Of a stretch of 64,000 bases of DNA, positions 35,678 through 45,587 are shown one piece after another. How positions within the stretch are numbered: the stretch's first letter is position 1; the number at the start of each line of letters is the position of its first letter. The notes below the pieces were generated by a model, which was not told the DNA's origin, did not search any database, and saw nothing but the letters and a program-made list of their open reading frames with translations. The stretch comes from Salticus scenicus (taxonomy: Eukaryota > Arthropoda > Arachnida > Araneae > Salticidae). A program made the position numbers and the translations under genes. The stretch spans positions 100,610,436-100,674,435 of the forward strand of contig OZ005662.1 of assembly GCA_963930645.1 (NCBI GenBank), given 5' to 3'.

Positions 35678-37940
35678 TTAAATCGACACTCACTGTATGA
35701 AAAGGATAAGGAGGACGTACCACAGGCGTTATAGGTATTTTATCGGACGTTTTTTCCGGGCTCCTCAACTGACATTTTTCGCAAGTTTTACAGAAATTTT
35801 GTACATCTCTTATTAGGTTAGGCCAATAAAATGATAGTTTTATTCTCTCTTTTGTTTTCCGCATCCCTAAATGATTCCCGAAGATTGAGTCATGAGCTAA
35901 TTTTAAAACACTTTCTCGATAACTCAAAGGTAAGACCAATTGATCTAGTGTTTCTCCACATATTTTATCTTTATGGAATAATAAATCGTCTTTAAGAAAA
36001 TAATTATTTTTCTTTAACTCCGCTTCTTTAAAAGCAGTTTGTAACGATAAGCATTCTCGCTGCTTTTTTCTAAACGAACTAGCATCAGATAAATTATTAA
36101 CATTGTTTTGTGCGTTCTCACGTTCCCTATTTTCAATTTGATTATCCTTTGGCAAGTTAATCACTTTTTCTTTATTCGAAAACAAATAAACAGCTGCACC
36201 TGAATCGCTATTATTTATTGAAGAAACAATCTTTTTTTTATTTATCAATTGCGATGGGTAATTATGTGAACTAGTTTCTTTTTTATTAATCAAATCTTGC
36301 ATTTCGTTTGACCTCGAAAAAACATCACTCTTAAATAATGTATTATCCTCTCCCGAAATTATTTTTTGATTACTACATTCATTTTCGATATGTAACAGCG
36401 ATGACTCATTTAAATTACTTTCATTTCCTGTCTTATTCGGTGGCGCCAACAGCGTATTAGAGTTTTCTTGGATAAACAAATCATTTAATATTTCTTTTTG
36501 ATTTACTAATGTATCATAGAAGTGTGGAGTGATTAAACATGGAACATTTAATTTGTCAGTTATTGCAAATAATGAATCCGCGTGTGTAAATATGCAACTG
36601 TTAGGATTTTTATAATAGACTGGAATTACAGCTAATCTCGCCTCAACTATTTCTCGAAATGCAGATTCTAACAGAATTTTGCCTTTGCTTACAATGTGAA
36701 GATCAGGAATTAGGGCGCTATTTAGAACACAAATCTCAGTACCTGAATCAATAATTGAAGGAATCTGTTTACCTGCGATATAAATATTAACCTTTTGTAA
36801 GGGGTATAAATTAAGTTTTTCCGATTTTCCACATTTCTGTAAATGTTTCGACATTACGTGGGTCACTACAGATTTTTTCTCTGTCGCATGTGCGTTACTT
36901 TTAGATTTTTTTATTTCCTCACTTTGTTTGTTAATTTTATCGAATCTGTTTCTACGATTCGGACAATCTTTAGCTACATGAGAAATATCAGAGCAAATAT
37001 AACACTCCCGCTTAAAAGAATATTTACTCTCACTATTAGAAGAATATTTTCTCAATGGAGATGGGACGTATTTTTTATGGTTTTCTGTGGCTGTTTCACG
37101 ATAGACGCGTTTTTCATATTTTGTTTCCTCAAATGATCTACCTTTAGCAGTGAAATATATATCACACGTCTTAGCTAATTGTTCTGGGCGTAACCAATCT
37201 TCACCCTGTGTGACTGCAGCATGCATTGCCAGATCCTTATCTAGATTTTCAAATAGTTTATCAGATATAATCAAATCTACTAACGACTCAAAATCATTTA
37301 CATTTCGAATTTTACAATAATGGAGCCAACTGGACCTTAAACGAGAAGCAAACTGCTGGTGTGTCTCCCCAGATATTCTTGTAGCCTTCTTAAAATTTTC
37401 TAAACAAATGAAAGGGGATGGTTCATATTCTTTTAGAATTAATGACTTAATTTTCTCATAGTTCTTTAATTCTTCTTCGCTTACATAAATCAGAATATTC
37501 GCGGCTTTATCGCCAATTACTTTCAGTAAAATCTCCGATTTATATTCTTTAGGTACATTTTCATGCTTAAAAGCTCTTTCAATGGAATCGAAAAAAAGAT
37601 TCCATGGTTCATTCTTTTTAGGTACTGGTATTACCAAAGTTAATACAGCTTTCAAAAGCTTATCTAATGATAATATATTTTCTGAGTTACTAGGATTATG
37701 CAACACATCATCGTTACTTTCGGTTTGCTTTAACAAACTCAAACGATTTATTTCTTCCGATTCCTTTCTTTGGGCAACTGTGGTTGCTAAAAATTCACTC
37801 ACAAATTCTTTATCTTTAATGTATTCTTTAGATTTTAACAATAAATCTTTTAATTCCACTACCTTTAAATTAGAGTCAGCTTGTTCGCCTATGTCTTGCA
37901 AAACGGCAAGTAGATCGGCCTTCGTAACGCTTTTAAACAT
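35622..37940 (-). CDS. Gypsy gag-pol, first half: Gag, zinc knuckle, protease, integrase N-terminus
   Basis: A 772-codon open frame from an ATG 135 bp downstream of the 5' LTR. Residues 1-300 form a Gag with the helical capsid-like block EPWNLFFDSIERAFK...SGETHQQFASRLRSSW. A zinc knuckle with C313-X2-C316-X4-H321-X4-C326 packages RNA. The aspartic protease signature IIDSGTEICVL has its catalytic Asp at 398. A long Asn/Ser/Lys-rich linker (about 470-640) follows. The integrase zinc-binding domain has H683-X6-H690 and C717-X2-C720, then the first core Asp (VSVDLIGE, residue 753). The frame then runs out of phase into a stop because of a one-base change; the core continues in 33379-35677. Gag and protease look intact. 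Confidence 0.92.
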   Translation of the reverse strand: MFKSVTKADLLAVLQDIGEQADSNLKVVELKDLLLKSKEYIKDKEFVSEFLATTVAQRKESEEINRLSLLKQTESNDDVLHNPSNSENILSLDKLLKAVLTLVIPVPKKNEPWNLFFDSIERAFKHENVPKEYKSEILLKVIGDKAANILIYVSEEELKNYEKIKSLILKEYEPSPFICLENFKKATRISGETHQQFASRLRSSWLHYCKIRNVNDFESLVDLIISDKLFENLDKDLAMHAAVTQGEDWLRPEQLAKTCDIYFTAKGRSFEETKYEKRVYRETATENHKKYVPSPLRKYSSNSESKYSFKRECYICSDISHVAKDCPNRRNRFDKINKQSEEIKKSKSNAHATEKKSVVTHVMSKHLQKCGKSEKLNLYPLQKVNIYIAGKQIPSIIDSGTEICVLNSALIPDLHIVSKGKILLESAFREIVEARLAVIPVYYKNPNSCIFTHADSLFAITDKLNVPCLITPHFYDTLVNQKEILNDLFIQENSNTLLAPPNKTGNESNLNESSLLHIENECSNQKIISGEDNTLFKSDVFSRSNEMQDLINKKETSSHNYPSQLINKKKIVSSINNSDSGAAVYLFSNKEKVINLPKDNQIENRERENAQNNVNNLSDASSFRKKQRECLSLQTAFKEAELKKNNYFLKDDLLFHKDKICGETLDQLVLPLSYRESVLKLAHDSIFGNHLGMRKTKERIKLSFYWPNLIRDVQNFCKTCEKCQLRSPEKTSDKIPITPVVRPPYPFHTVSVDLIGEIAPPSGRKHKYCLSN

Positions 37941-38074
37941 TGCTATTTAAAATGTTAATTCCTATCCTATCATCATAAAATAACATGAATTTCTCACCTT
38001 TATATATTGCGTCCATGGAATTTATATTATCCTTTCTGAGAACACTATACTCTGGTTCTCGTAAGAGAGCGTGC

Positions 38075-38369
38075 TGTGATAAACCGAGTGTTGACACTTG
38101 AGAACAGAAAATTTCTCTTGTATTAAATTTTACTCTTTAATTAATTAATATTAAATCAAACATGAAGATGAATATATACAGTGATAAATTTATATACATA
38201 TGAGTACCCATGTACTCATGTAATAATAAGAATAAACCAACGGAATAAATCCGTGACTCGGGCGCGCCAATTGCACCCTACGTTTCAAGCCGAAGGCCAA
38301 AGTCTTTCTCTCTGCGAAAATATCTTCTCCCGCTCACGGCGGCTTCCAAGGTTGGTTGGTTGCATGACA
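38075..38369 (-). repeat. 5' LTR of the gypsy element
   Basis: 295 bp with TGTCATG...ATCACA ends on the minus strand, without the 29-bp duplication seen in the 3' LTR. The primer-binding site would start at 38074 going left (GCACGCTCTCTTACGAGAAC); I could not match it confidently to a tRNA 3' end. Confidence 0.93.
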
Positions 38370-38376
38370 CCTACCC

Positions 38377-38990
38377 TATATATTTTTTAAAATTTTCATG
38401 TTAAAGTCAAACATTTTGACCTTTGACCTTCAATATCTCAAAAAGTACACATTTAATTTTCTTTTAAAAGTTATATGTTACTAATACAATGCTTTAACTT
38501 CTATTCTTGTTTGTTTGTTTGTCCGGTACAAATCTTGCAACTGAATTTTAACTAACTTCCCTACTAGCTAGACATTTGAAACTTTTACAATAGCTCAGAA
38601 CCCGATGACAATACAATATTTCGAAGTCCTATTTTCGAATTTTTGATTAGTTTTCTTATAATTAATTAAAATATGAAAATAATAACATCCTAATAGCATT
38701 AAAATAGCCATTAAAATATTCGCTATAATTTAACTGTTGCCAAAAACAGTTTACGAGTGTATTTTCTTTCGACATAAAAATAAATACATTTAATTAAACG
38801 TGAACATAAAAAAATTATAAAAAGTTAAATTATGCATCTCACAAAAATTGACGTCATTATCACTTTAAAACTTTTATGCATATTGATACGAGCTCTATGA
38901 TTCATCAGAAAATTTAAAGCATGGTATATAAAAAGTTTTTTTATCTTATAATTATTTTTAACACGCTTTTATTAGCTTCACCTGTATGTA
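38377..38990 (+). repeat. Patchwork of three repeat fragments
   Basis: 38377-38490 is the right part of the old repeat (CAATATCTCAAAAAGTACAC). 38500-38615 is one unit of the ~148-bp repeat of 5424-6455, with its TTGTTTGTTTGTTTG leader. 38620-38960 is Helitron-type sequence shared with 50070-50235 and 51310-51365 (CGACATAAAAATAAATACAT, GGTATATAAAAAGTTTTT). Confidence 0.65.
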
Positions 38991-39203
38991 CAGTCGGTAA
39001 CAAATGTGTCCGAACACTAGCTAAAAATCCTATGTAAAAAAAGTACACTTCATACGGTTTTCTTAAATAAATCCTTGTCGAATCCTGTTCTTAGCCAGTT
39101 TAAGAACACGATTCGACAAGGATTTATTTAACAAAACCGTATGAAGTGTACTTTTTTTATATAGGAATTTTTGCTAGTGTTCGGACACTTTTGTTACCGA
39201 CTG
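38991..39203. mobile_element. Fold-back Tc1-type MITE, copy 1
   Basis: The TA-flanked ends are CAGTCGGTAACAAATGTGTC and its inverse. The whole 213 bp is one long hairpin with arms of ~100 bp meeting near 39098. No coding. Confidence 0.9.
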
Positions 39204-39284
39204 TATGTATGTATGTATGTATGTTTATAATTGCTCTGGGAGCAAACAAAAAATTTATACTGTAAAAAAATACTTTCCCTACGT

Positions 39285-39360
39285 CAACGATGTGGCGTTG
39301 AGGTACGGCTCCGCGCTACGAACCTAAAGGTTCAGCGTTCGATCCCAGTCAGGGGCCATT
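39285..39360 (+). repeat. tRNA-derived SINE-like segment
   Basis: A box-A-like stretch (GTGGCGTTGAGGTACGG) is followed 35-40 bp later by a box-B-like word GCGTTCGATCCC. The anticodon arm does not fold properly, so this is not a functional tRNA. An R3-type tail (TGTGTCACTCATACGATTTT) follows at 39431. 39490-39650 is AT-rich; 39650-39852 is the old repeat. Confidence 0.45.
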
Positions 39361-39852
39361 TTTTAAAAATGGTTTTTGTTTAATTCTAAGTTATTTTAAT
39401 TAAAGATTTAAATGTATGTAAATATTATGGTGTGTCACTCATACGATTTTCTCTTACCCTGCATTTTAATACTAAGATAGATATTTTGTGCTTTTTTAGT
39501 TCACATTTCTATAAAAGCGTGTTCTTTAATTTTTTAAAACTATAATATTATTACTTTCATTATCTATTATTGTAAATTTCAACATGAGACGGCGATGGGA
39601 TGGTGAGTAATAAATTAAAATGCAACTTTCCATCAGTATTTTCATAATATCATAACGTAAGATTTATGCATATATTGTTCCCTTATTAACTTAGGGATAT
39701 AAAATTGGTACCATTAGAAAGCTTATAATACAGGCTTTTAAATGATATATCACATGTACATATTTTCAAAATTTTTCCATTTTGACCTTTGACTTCCCAC
39801 ATCTCAAAAAGTATACATTTAGTTTTCATTTAAAATTTATATGTTATTATTA

Positions 39853-40068
39853 CAGTCGGTAACAAAAGTGTCCGATCACTAACAAAGATTTCTATGTAAA
39901 AAAAAGTACAGTTCATACGGTTTTGTTAAATATATCCTTATCGAATCATATTCTTACACTGACTAAGAACAGGATTCGACAAGGATTTATTTAACAAAAC
40001 TGCATGAAGTGTACATTTTTTTTACATAGGAATCTTTGCTAGTGTTTGGACACTTTTGTTACCGACTG
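39853..40068. mobile_element. Fold-back Tc1-type MITE, copy 2
   Basis: Same family as 38991-39203: CAGTCGGTAACAAAAGTGTC ends, TA flanks and a complete hairpin. It is inserted into a copy of the old repeat. A long poly-T run follows at 40113-40143. Confidence 0.9.
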
Positions 40069-40111
40069 TACGTTTATTATCTATAATTACTGTAAGTTTC
40101 AACATAGAACG

Positions 40112-40143
<32 letters not shown>

Positions 40144-40254
40144 GTAAAACGTACGTTATGTTAATATGGAAATACTGGTGTAGTTGCATTTTAATTTTTG
40201 AGTTGTATTTTAGTCAGTATTCCATGGCCGTACCATGACTTTAACATGAAATTA

Positions 40255-41105
40255 CAGTAGAACTTGGATAATTCGAAGTTGAAGAATTCGAAATATCCAA
40301 AAATTCGAATTAAATATACTATTTTGTAAAAAAGAAGAGATAAATTAAAAAAGATGAAACTCTACGATCAAAGATTTAACACATACCTTATATCTAAGAA
40401 TACTGCTACATCCCCCCTCCAACCCCCCACCCATTAAATCAATATTTTTTTACGAGCTTCATAGCTACCAATGTTTTAATTTATTCCGGAGTACTTTTAG
40501 CCCCGCCTCTATTTCGCACCACTTTAATTGTAGAATTTTTTTCTCCAATACATAACTTCGGTAAAATAAAAAGAAATTACTCTTAAATAAAAAGTGGTAT
40601 GAAATAAAGGCGGACTAAAAATACTCAGGAATAAATTAAAACATTGGCAGCTATGGAGCTTAATTGTTCAACACTTTTTTTTAAATAGTCAGATATTTTT
40701 TATTGCTTCTTTAAGTACAATCTTTGCGTCATAGCATATGACTTCAACCTGCCAATCGATACAAAAATAGAATCTTCTACATTAGACATGACTTGCAATT
40801 AAAAAAACCCTCGAAGTTCATGTATATGGACCATATCTTCTGATGCACTAGGTAGGAAACACTCTTGTATTTCCTTATCCTTCTTTTGAAAGACTTAAAA
40901 AAAAAAAATTAAAAAAATGCACTTTAGTTGCGAAAAATCTCGGGAACAAATTTTACTGTAATATTTTAAAGGTAATCGTATGAAAAATTCGAATTATCCA
41001 TGATTTTTTAACATTATTTTAATACAAAATTCAAGGGACCGAGTAAAAAATTCGAATTATACAGAATTTCGAATTAAACAAGTTCGAATTATTCAAGTTT
41101 CACTG
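40255..41105. mobile_element. Pogo/Tigger-like element with AATTCGAA iterons (non-autonomous)
   Basis: TA flanks are at 40253-40254 and 41106-41107. The ends are CAGTAGAACTTGGATAATTC and its diverged inverse. AATTCGAA and TCGAATT words are clustered at both ends. 851 bp, no transposase. Confidence 0.75.
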
Positions 41106-41400
41106 TATTTAAAAATACATACATGTGATATATCATTTGAAAGCCCGTATTATAAGCTTTATAATACCGACCTTTTATCTCTAAGTTAATTAGGAAATAA
41201 AATATGGGTGCATTTGTACTAGAAGAATTTCGGAAATTTGCTTTTTTTACCCATTTTTGCAGCACTGTATATCAAAAATTAAAAGAGATAGAGACTAATT
41301 AATTGGTATACATGTATTTCTCAATAGGACAAATAAATGAGCCCAATTTCATAAAAATCTGAGGGGGTCAGGTTAAAAATGCTGGGGGTTTTTTTGTGTT
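41106..41400 (-). repeat. Old dispersed repeat, inverted copy
   Basis: The reverse complement matches 32020-32326 (GATATATCATTTGAAAG, TTATCTCTAAGTTAATTAGG). An R3-type tail (TTACACGACTTTCTCTTACT) stands alone at 41530-41555. Confidence 0.7.
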
Positions 41401-41636
41401 GATTTGACATTAAATTACTTACTTACGCACTTACTTAGCATGCATATGTATGTATCAGAAGTTTAAAAAATTTGGGGGTTTGAGAAAAAGTATTTAAAAA
41501 ATATATATATTATATAATCTGTGCATCGTTTACACGACTTTCTCTTACTCTGAATTTCACTACTATAAAGATAAATTGCAGACTAATTCATAATATCAAT
41601 AATGTAAGATAATAAAATTCAACCTTTTACAGTTTA

Positions 41637-41849
41637 CAGTCGGTAACAAAAGTGTCCGAACACTAGCAAAAATTCCTATATAAAAAAAGTACACTTCATA
41701 AGGTTTTGTTAAATAAATCCTTGTCGAATCGTGTTCTTAAACTGGCTAAGAACAGGATTCGACAAGGATTTATTTAACGAAATCGTATGAAGTGTACTTT
41801 TTTTACATAGGAATTTTTGCTAGTGTTCGGACACATTTGTTACCGACTG
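41637..41849. mobile_element. Fold-back Tc1-type MITE, copy 3
   Basis: CAGTCGGTAACAAAAGTGTC ends, TA flanks and a full hairpin, 213 bp. Third copy within 3 kb. 41850-42415 to its right is plain AT-rich sequence. Confidence 0.9.
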
Positions 41850-43295
41850 TACCTCATCCTGAAAAACTTTCTGACGGCGTCACTGCTAAATATTGCGACC
41901 GTTTACTAGTTGGCAAATTGTATCGTGTGCTCAGTAACTAAACCCATACCAAAATAAAATTGATATGTTATTAAATAACTTTGACATTTAGTATGACAAT
42001 AATAACAAACTTGTGTAAAATATTATTTAATGCTGTAAGGCTTTAAAATTACCCTCAAAAAATGACATGTAATTTGCCGATTTAATTTTAAATATAATGA
42101 GATACCATTTTAAATCACATTGTAGGATTAATAATAGAAAGGACATTGATTACAATTTCACTCAACACAAATAAATTCAATTTATGAAATATTTTGGGAG
42201 AAATATAATTGCTGACATTAAATGACCCATCAGCATTTCTTTGTATTTCTCAATTTTGTCAGGAAATAATATTTAGGAAATTATTACATTATCTTTGTCA
42301 TTTGCTTTAAAAATTTTTAAAAGCAAATGCCAAAAAGTTATTTACTTAAAACATGTATTTGACTTAAATATATATGTATTTTATGAATCATTTTATCAAA
42401 ATACAGTGAAAATTGCAGGGCTCCCAACATATTTTAGCTACCGAAAAGGGTAAAAGAGGACCATTTACAGTTCAAAAGAGGACTTAGGAGGACCATTTAT
42501 AATAAAAAAAATATAAAAAAGAGGACTTCAGAGGGATTTTTTTTATCCAAAAATTATAACAAATTTAAACACTATCATCGTTTTAAACACCTCGTTAAAC
42601 AATCATTTAATCATAAAACATTAAATATAACATAACAATAGCTAATACCAAAGAGGAAAAAATATCCAATAATTTTTATTTACCATTTATAAAGGCATCT
42701 ATACTGCTGCATTGGAAACTTCTTAAATTTATGGAGGAAAAAAAAAAAAAAAAAAAAAAAAAACATAGTAGTAGTAGTAGTTATTTGAAGAAAAAGTAAG
42801 GCAGTTTAATTCATGAGTAAGTTTTCCAAACTTATTTAATTATTAAAGATTTATTCTTATAATTCTACAATGATACACTGGGAGAAAAAACAAAAAATGA
42901 AAATTACGCAGCAGATTGTGAGATTATTTGGAAATTACACAGATTATGAAATAACACATTTGATTTTCTAAATGATATAATGAAATTCCAAAAAGAAAAA
43001 AATATATATATACAAGATTATTTGGAAGTTACACAGATTATGAAATAACACTTTTACTAAATGATATAAATAAATAAGATGGAAGATTGTGAGATTATTT
43101 GGAAATAATTTAAAATATTTGTAGTCCCTGAAAAAAATCTTTTCTTATAGGTTCTGGGGTTATAATAAACTAAATTTAAAAGTAGCATTTACATTGTGGG
43201 TGGAGAAAAATTGTTCTACACTCATCATCATCATCAAAATTAACTTATCAGAGTTCCTAGGAACAACGTTCCTTCACCTATAATAGTAGTAGTAT

Positions 43296-44731
43296 CAGTG
43301 GCGCCGACTATGCGGGGGCCTCGAGGGCTCGAGCCCCCCCAGAAATTTTGAATACTGATTCCCTATTAAACAAGAAAATCTTTCCTCTATTTCTTATTTA
43401 GTTTTTTACCAAAATCATAGCTGTAAAGTAAGGTTGTTGCAATTCAAAATAGGCATAAATCGACTAAAAAAAAAGAAAGAAAGAAAAACAAGAAAGGCTG
43501 AGTCTTTGTATGGGGAGCGAAGGGGGGGGGGAGTTCAGAGGAAGATTGCTGTGCTATGGGAATCCCAATTACTTATGGTTTGTGCATGAGGAGCAAAAGT
43601 TTTCAGAAACATCGATGCAAAGTAATATAACTATTTTTACAAAAGTTACTGCCATATTGTTATTACATTTTTTATTTTAATTTAATTTAATTAATATTTT
43701 ATACGCTTGATGCTACTCTCTTCCCTAAGTTTAAATGAAAATAATTTTTAAAAAGGTTTTTGAGATGTTTAATTCGCCTGTTAAAAAAAAAAATTATTTA
43801 TATTTGCATTTTATTTATTTTGTTGCTTCTTTTTTCCCTTGGCATTTTTAAATAAAAATGAACTTTTTTAGGTGTAAGTCATGAATTTATAAACAATAAG
43901 AGGTGTATAATATTCCCCCCCCCCTTTTTTTTATGAAACTTTTTATTTTAGGAAAATAAAACTTGATAATCTTGTGTGTCACTCATAAAATTAAATTTTA
44001 TGGCCTATTAGAGTTGTGCCCTGTTCAAATTTGTCACTTGATATAGCTGCTCTAATGCAGACTCGGTGACCTTGCCAACATAAATTATGTGAGAAGTGCC
44101 GAACTGTTTATCAGCCAGGGTAGCTCAGTGGTTAGAGCATCCGCGCGTTAAACGGAACGGCCCGGTTCGATTCCCGATTCTGGTATTTTTCACATAGTTG
44201 GTAAAATATCAGCCTTCTACTTCATTCTATCAAAATTTAATTAAAGATAGTTTATGAAATTTTAACATTTTAAGTAAAAATAGAGAGTAAGAACAAATAT
44301 TAATTTTAAAACTTAAAGAGAAGATATAGCAGAAATTATTTCGAGATTCTGCCTTTCCCCTCCAATTTTAACTTAACATAATCACAATATTGTTTTCAAA
44401 TTGAAGTGACTGATGGCCGTATTATCCCAGAGACCTCCCTGCTATTTTTAATTTTGTTTTATAAATTCGATTTACATAAACTAAATGGCAAAGATTATGA
44501 TGGCATTTTCAGGACCAGTTTTCGAGCCCTTCGCTGGCACGTGCCCCTGTGTTAATCAGGCCATTGTTTGTGTGTGCATAAGCGTGTGTGCATTATTATA
44601 CCAAATTTGATGACCTTGTATTAGAAATATGATCCCCCTCCCCCCCCCCCCACACACACACAAAAAAAAAAAATCCTGGCTATGGCCTAGGTTCGAGCCC
44701 CCCCAGAAATTTTTCAAAGTCGGCGCTGCTG
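43296..44731. mobile_element. hAT-type element with 8-bp target duplication, nested
   Basis: It starts CAGTGGCGCCGACT and ends AGTCGGCGCTGCTG. The duplication AGTAGTAT is present on both sides (43288-43295 and 44732-44739), diagnostic of hAT-type integration. A GGCTCGAGCCCCCCCAGAAA block and its relative near 44690 lie inside the ends. No transposase; a tRNA-like sequence is carried at 44114-44185. Confidence 0.85.
44114..44185 (+). ncRNA. tRNA-like sequence (pseudo-tRNA), cloverleaf partly degenerate
   Basis: The acceptor arm GCCAGGG pairs with TTCTGGT (with wobbles), the D arm is GCTC/GAGC, and box B is GGTTCGATTCC. An anticodon loop reading GCGTTAA would give GTT (Asn), but position 33 is C instead of T and the T stem has two mismatches. 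It is probably a SINE-type or captured pseudo-tRNA inside the hAT element. Confidence 0.5.
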
Positions 44732-45010
44732 AGTAGTATGTAGAATAAATAATACAGTAGAATATATGGCCAGGTAGGTCTTACTAGATTCAGGCATGAG
44801 AGTGCAGAAAATTAAAAAAAGTGGAAACACGCGTGTTAATAAAATTAATTTTAAAAGAAAAGTAACGCTCGCAGGGAAAACTATACAAATGTATGTTCAT
44901 AAAATTTATTTCAAATGAAAAATAATGCTCACAGGAAAAACTATACAAAATATTTTAAAAGTGACAAATTAAACTAAAAGAATAATGCACATCAACACAA
45001 TAAATTATGT

Positions 45011-45047
<37 letters not shown>

Positions 45048-45587
45048 CTAGCAATCAACATTTAATCATTGGCTGGTGGTGGAAAGTGGGAAAGAAGGGG
45101 GGGGGGGGGGGTAAACAGTAGTTCATGAGAGAAATATTAAACACAATTCTACTTCTTTATAGGTTCTAAAATAAAGTAAGTTTAAAATTAATATTGTGGA
45201 TGGATAAATATTCAAAAATAAAAGGCTTCCCACAGAATGTTTGATCGGCAATGGTTAGAGATGAAAAGGGGGGGGGGGAGGACAAAAAAAATTACATGAG
45301 TGAGAAATATTGAATAATTCTGTTCTTTTATATGTTATAGAATCTGATAAAGCATGTTTAAAATGAATATTGATATTTATATTTTGGATGGAAAAAGATT
45401 GAGAATCTAAAGTTTCTCATGGAGCGTTTGAACACTGATCGTTATTGGAGTTAAGCATTTTTAAAAACTTATTTTTAAGTCATTCAAAAGAGGACTAAAC
45501 GGACCAAAACATTAAAAAGAGGACAAAAACGGACCTCACAATGAAAAACGGACTTTGGAGGGAAAAGAGGACCATTTGGGAGCCCTG

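Larger units (their letters stand above)
32741..38369 (-). mobile_element. Ty3/gypsy-type LTR retrotransposon with Gag-PR-INT-RT-RNaseH order
   Basis: A complete 5.63-kb element on the minus strand: 5' LTR 38075-38369, gag-pol 37940-33379, polypurine tract 33065-33072, 3' LTR 32741-33064. It is flanked by the 5-bp duplication CCTAC (32736-32740 and 38370-38374). Integrase precedes reverse transcriptase, opposite to usual Ty3/gypsy order, although the RT sequence is gypsy-like. This layout is known from Gmr1-type elements. The LTRs look identical apart from one 29-bp duplication, so the insertion is recent, yet pol carries two frameshifts and one stop. The 33073-33378 stretch is untranslated. 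Confidence 0.93.
32327..38376. mobile_element. TA-target MITE, split by the gypsy element
   Basis: The left end is GGGTAAGTGCACCAGCGATT; the right end (inverted) is GGGTAGGTGTTCCAGTGATT, made of 32719-32740 plus 38370-38376. It is flanked by TG (probably a mutated TA) and TA. Internal copies of the word GTGTTTGAC recur. Own length is about 420 bp. Without it, the old repeat reads continuously, as seen in the empty copy near 39755. Confidence 0.65.
42416..45587. mobile_element. hAT-type element (non-coding), host of a second hAT
   Basis: The ends are CAGGGCTCCCAA and TTGGGAGCCCTG; AAATTG stands directly outside both ends (42410-42415 and 45588-45593), a short target duplication where 8 bp would be usual. 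Near each end the word AAAGAGGAC recurs (42468-42530 and 45485-45575). Poly-A or poly-G runs lie at 42735-42764, 45010-45042 and 45099-45111. No transposase ORF. Own length is about 1.7 kb without the nested element. Confidence 0.78.

Noticed and set aside
36843..37136. 97-codon plus-strand ORF
   Set aside because: Antisense shadow of the gypsy Gag zinc-knuckle region.
37582..37950. 122-codon plus-strand ORF
   Set aside because: Antisense shadow of the gypsy gag start.
44114..44185. Functional tRNA-Asn gene
   Set aside because: Position 33 is not T, the T stem has two mismatches, and it lies inside a hAT element. Kept only as a tRNA-like sequence.
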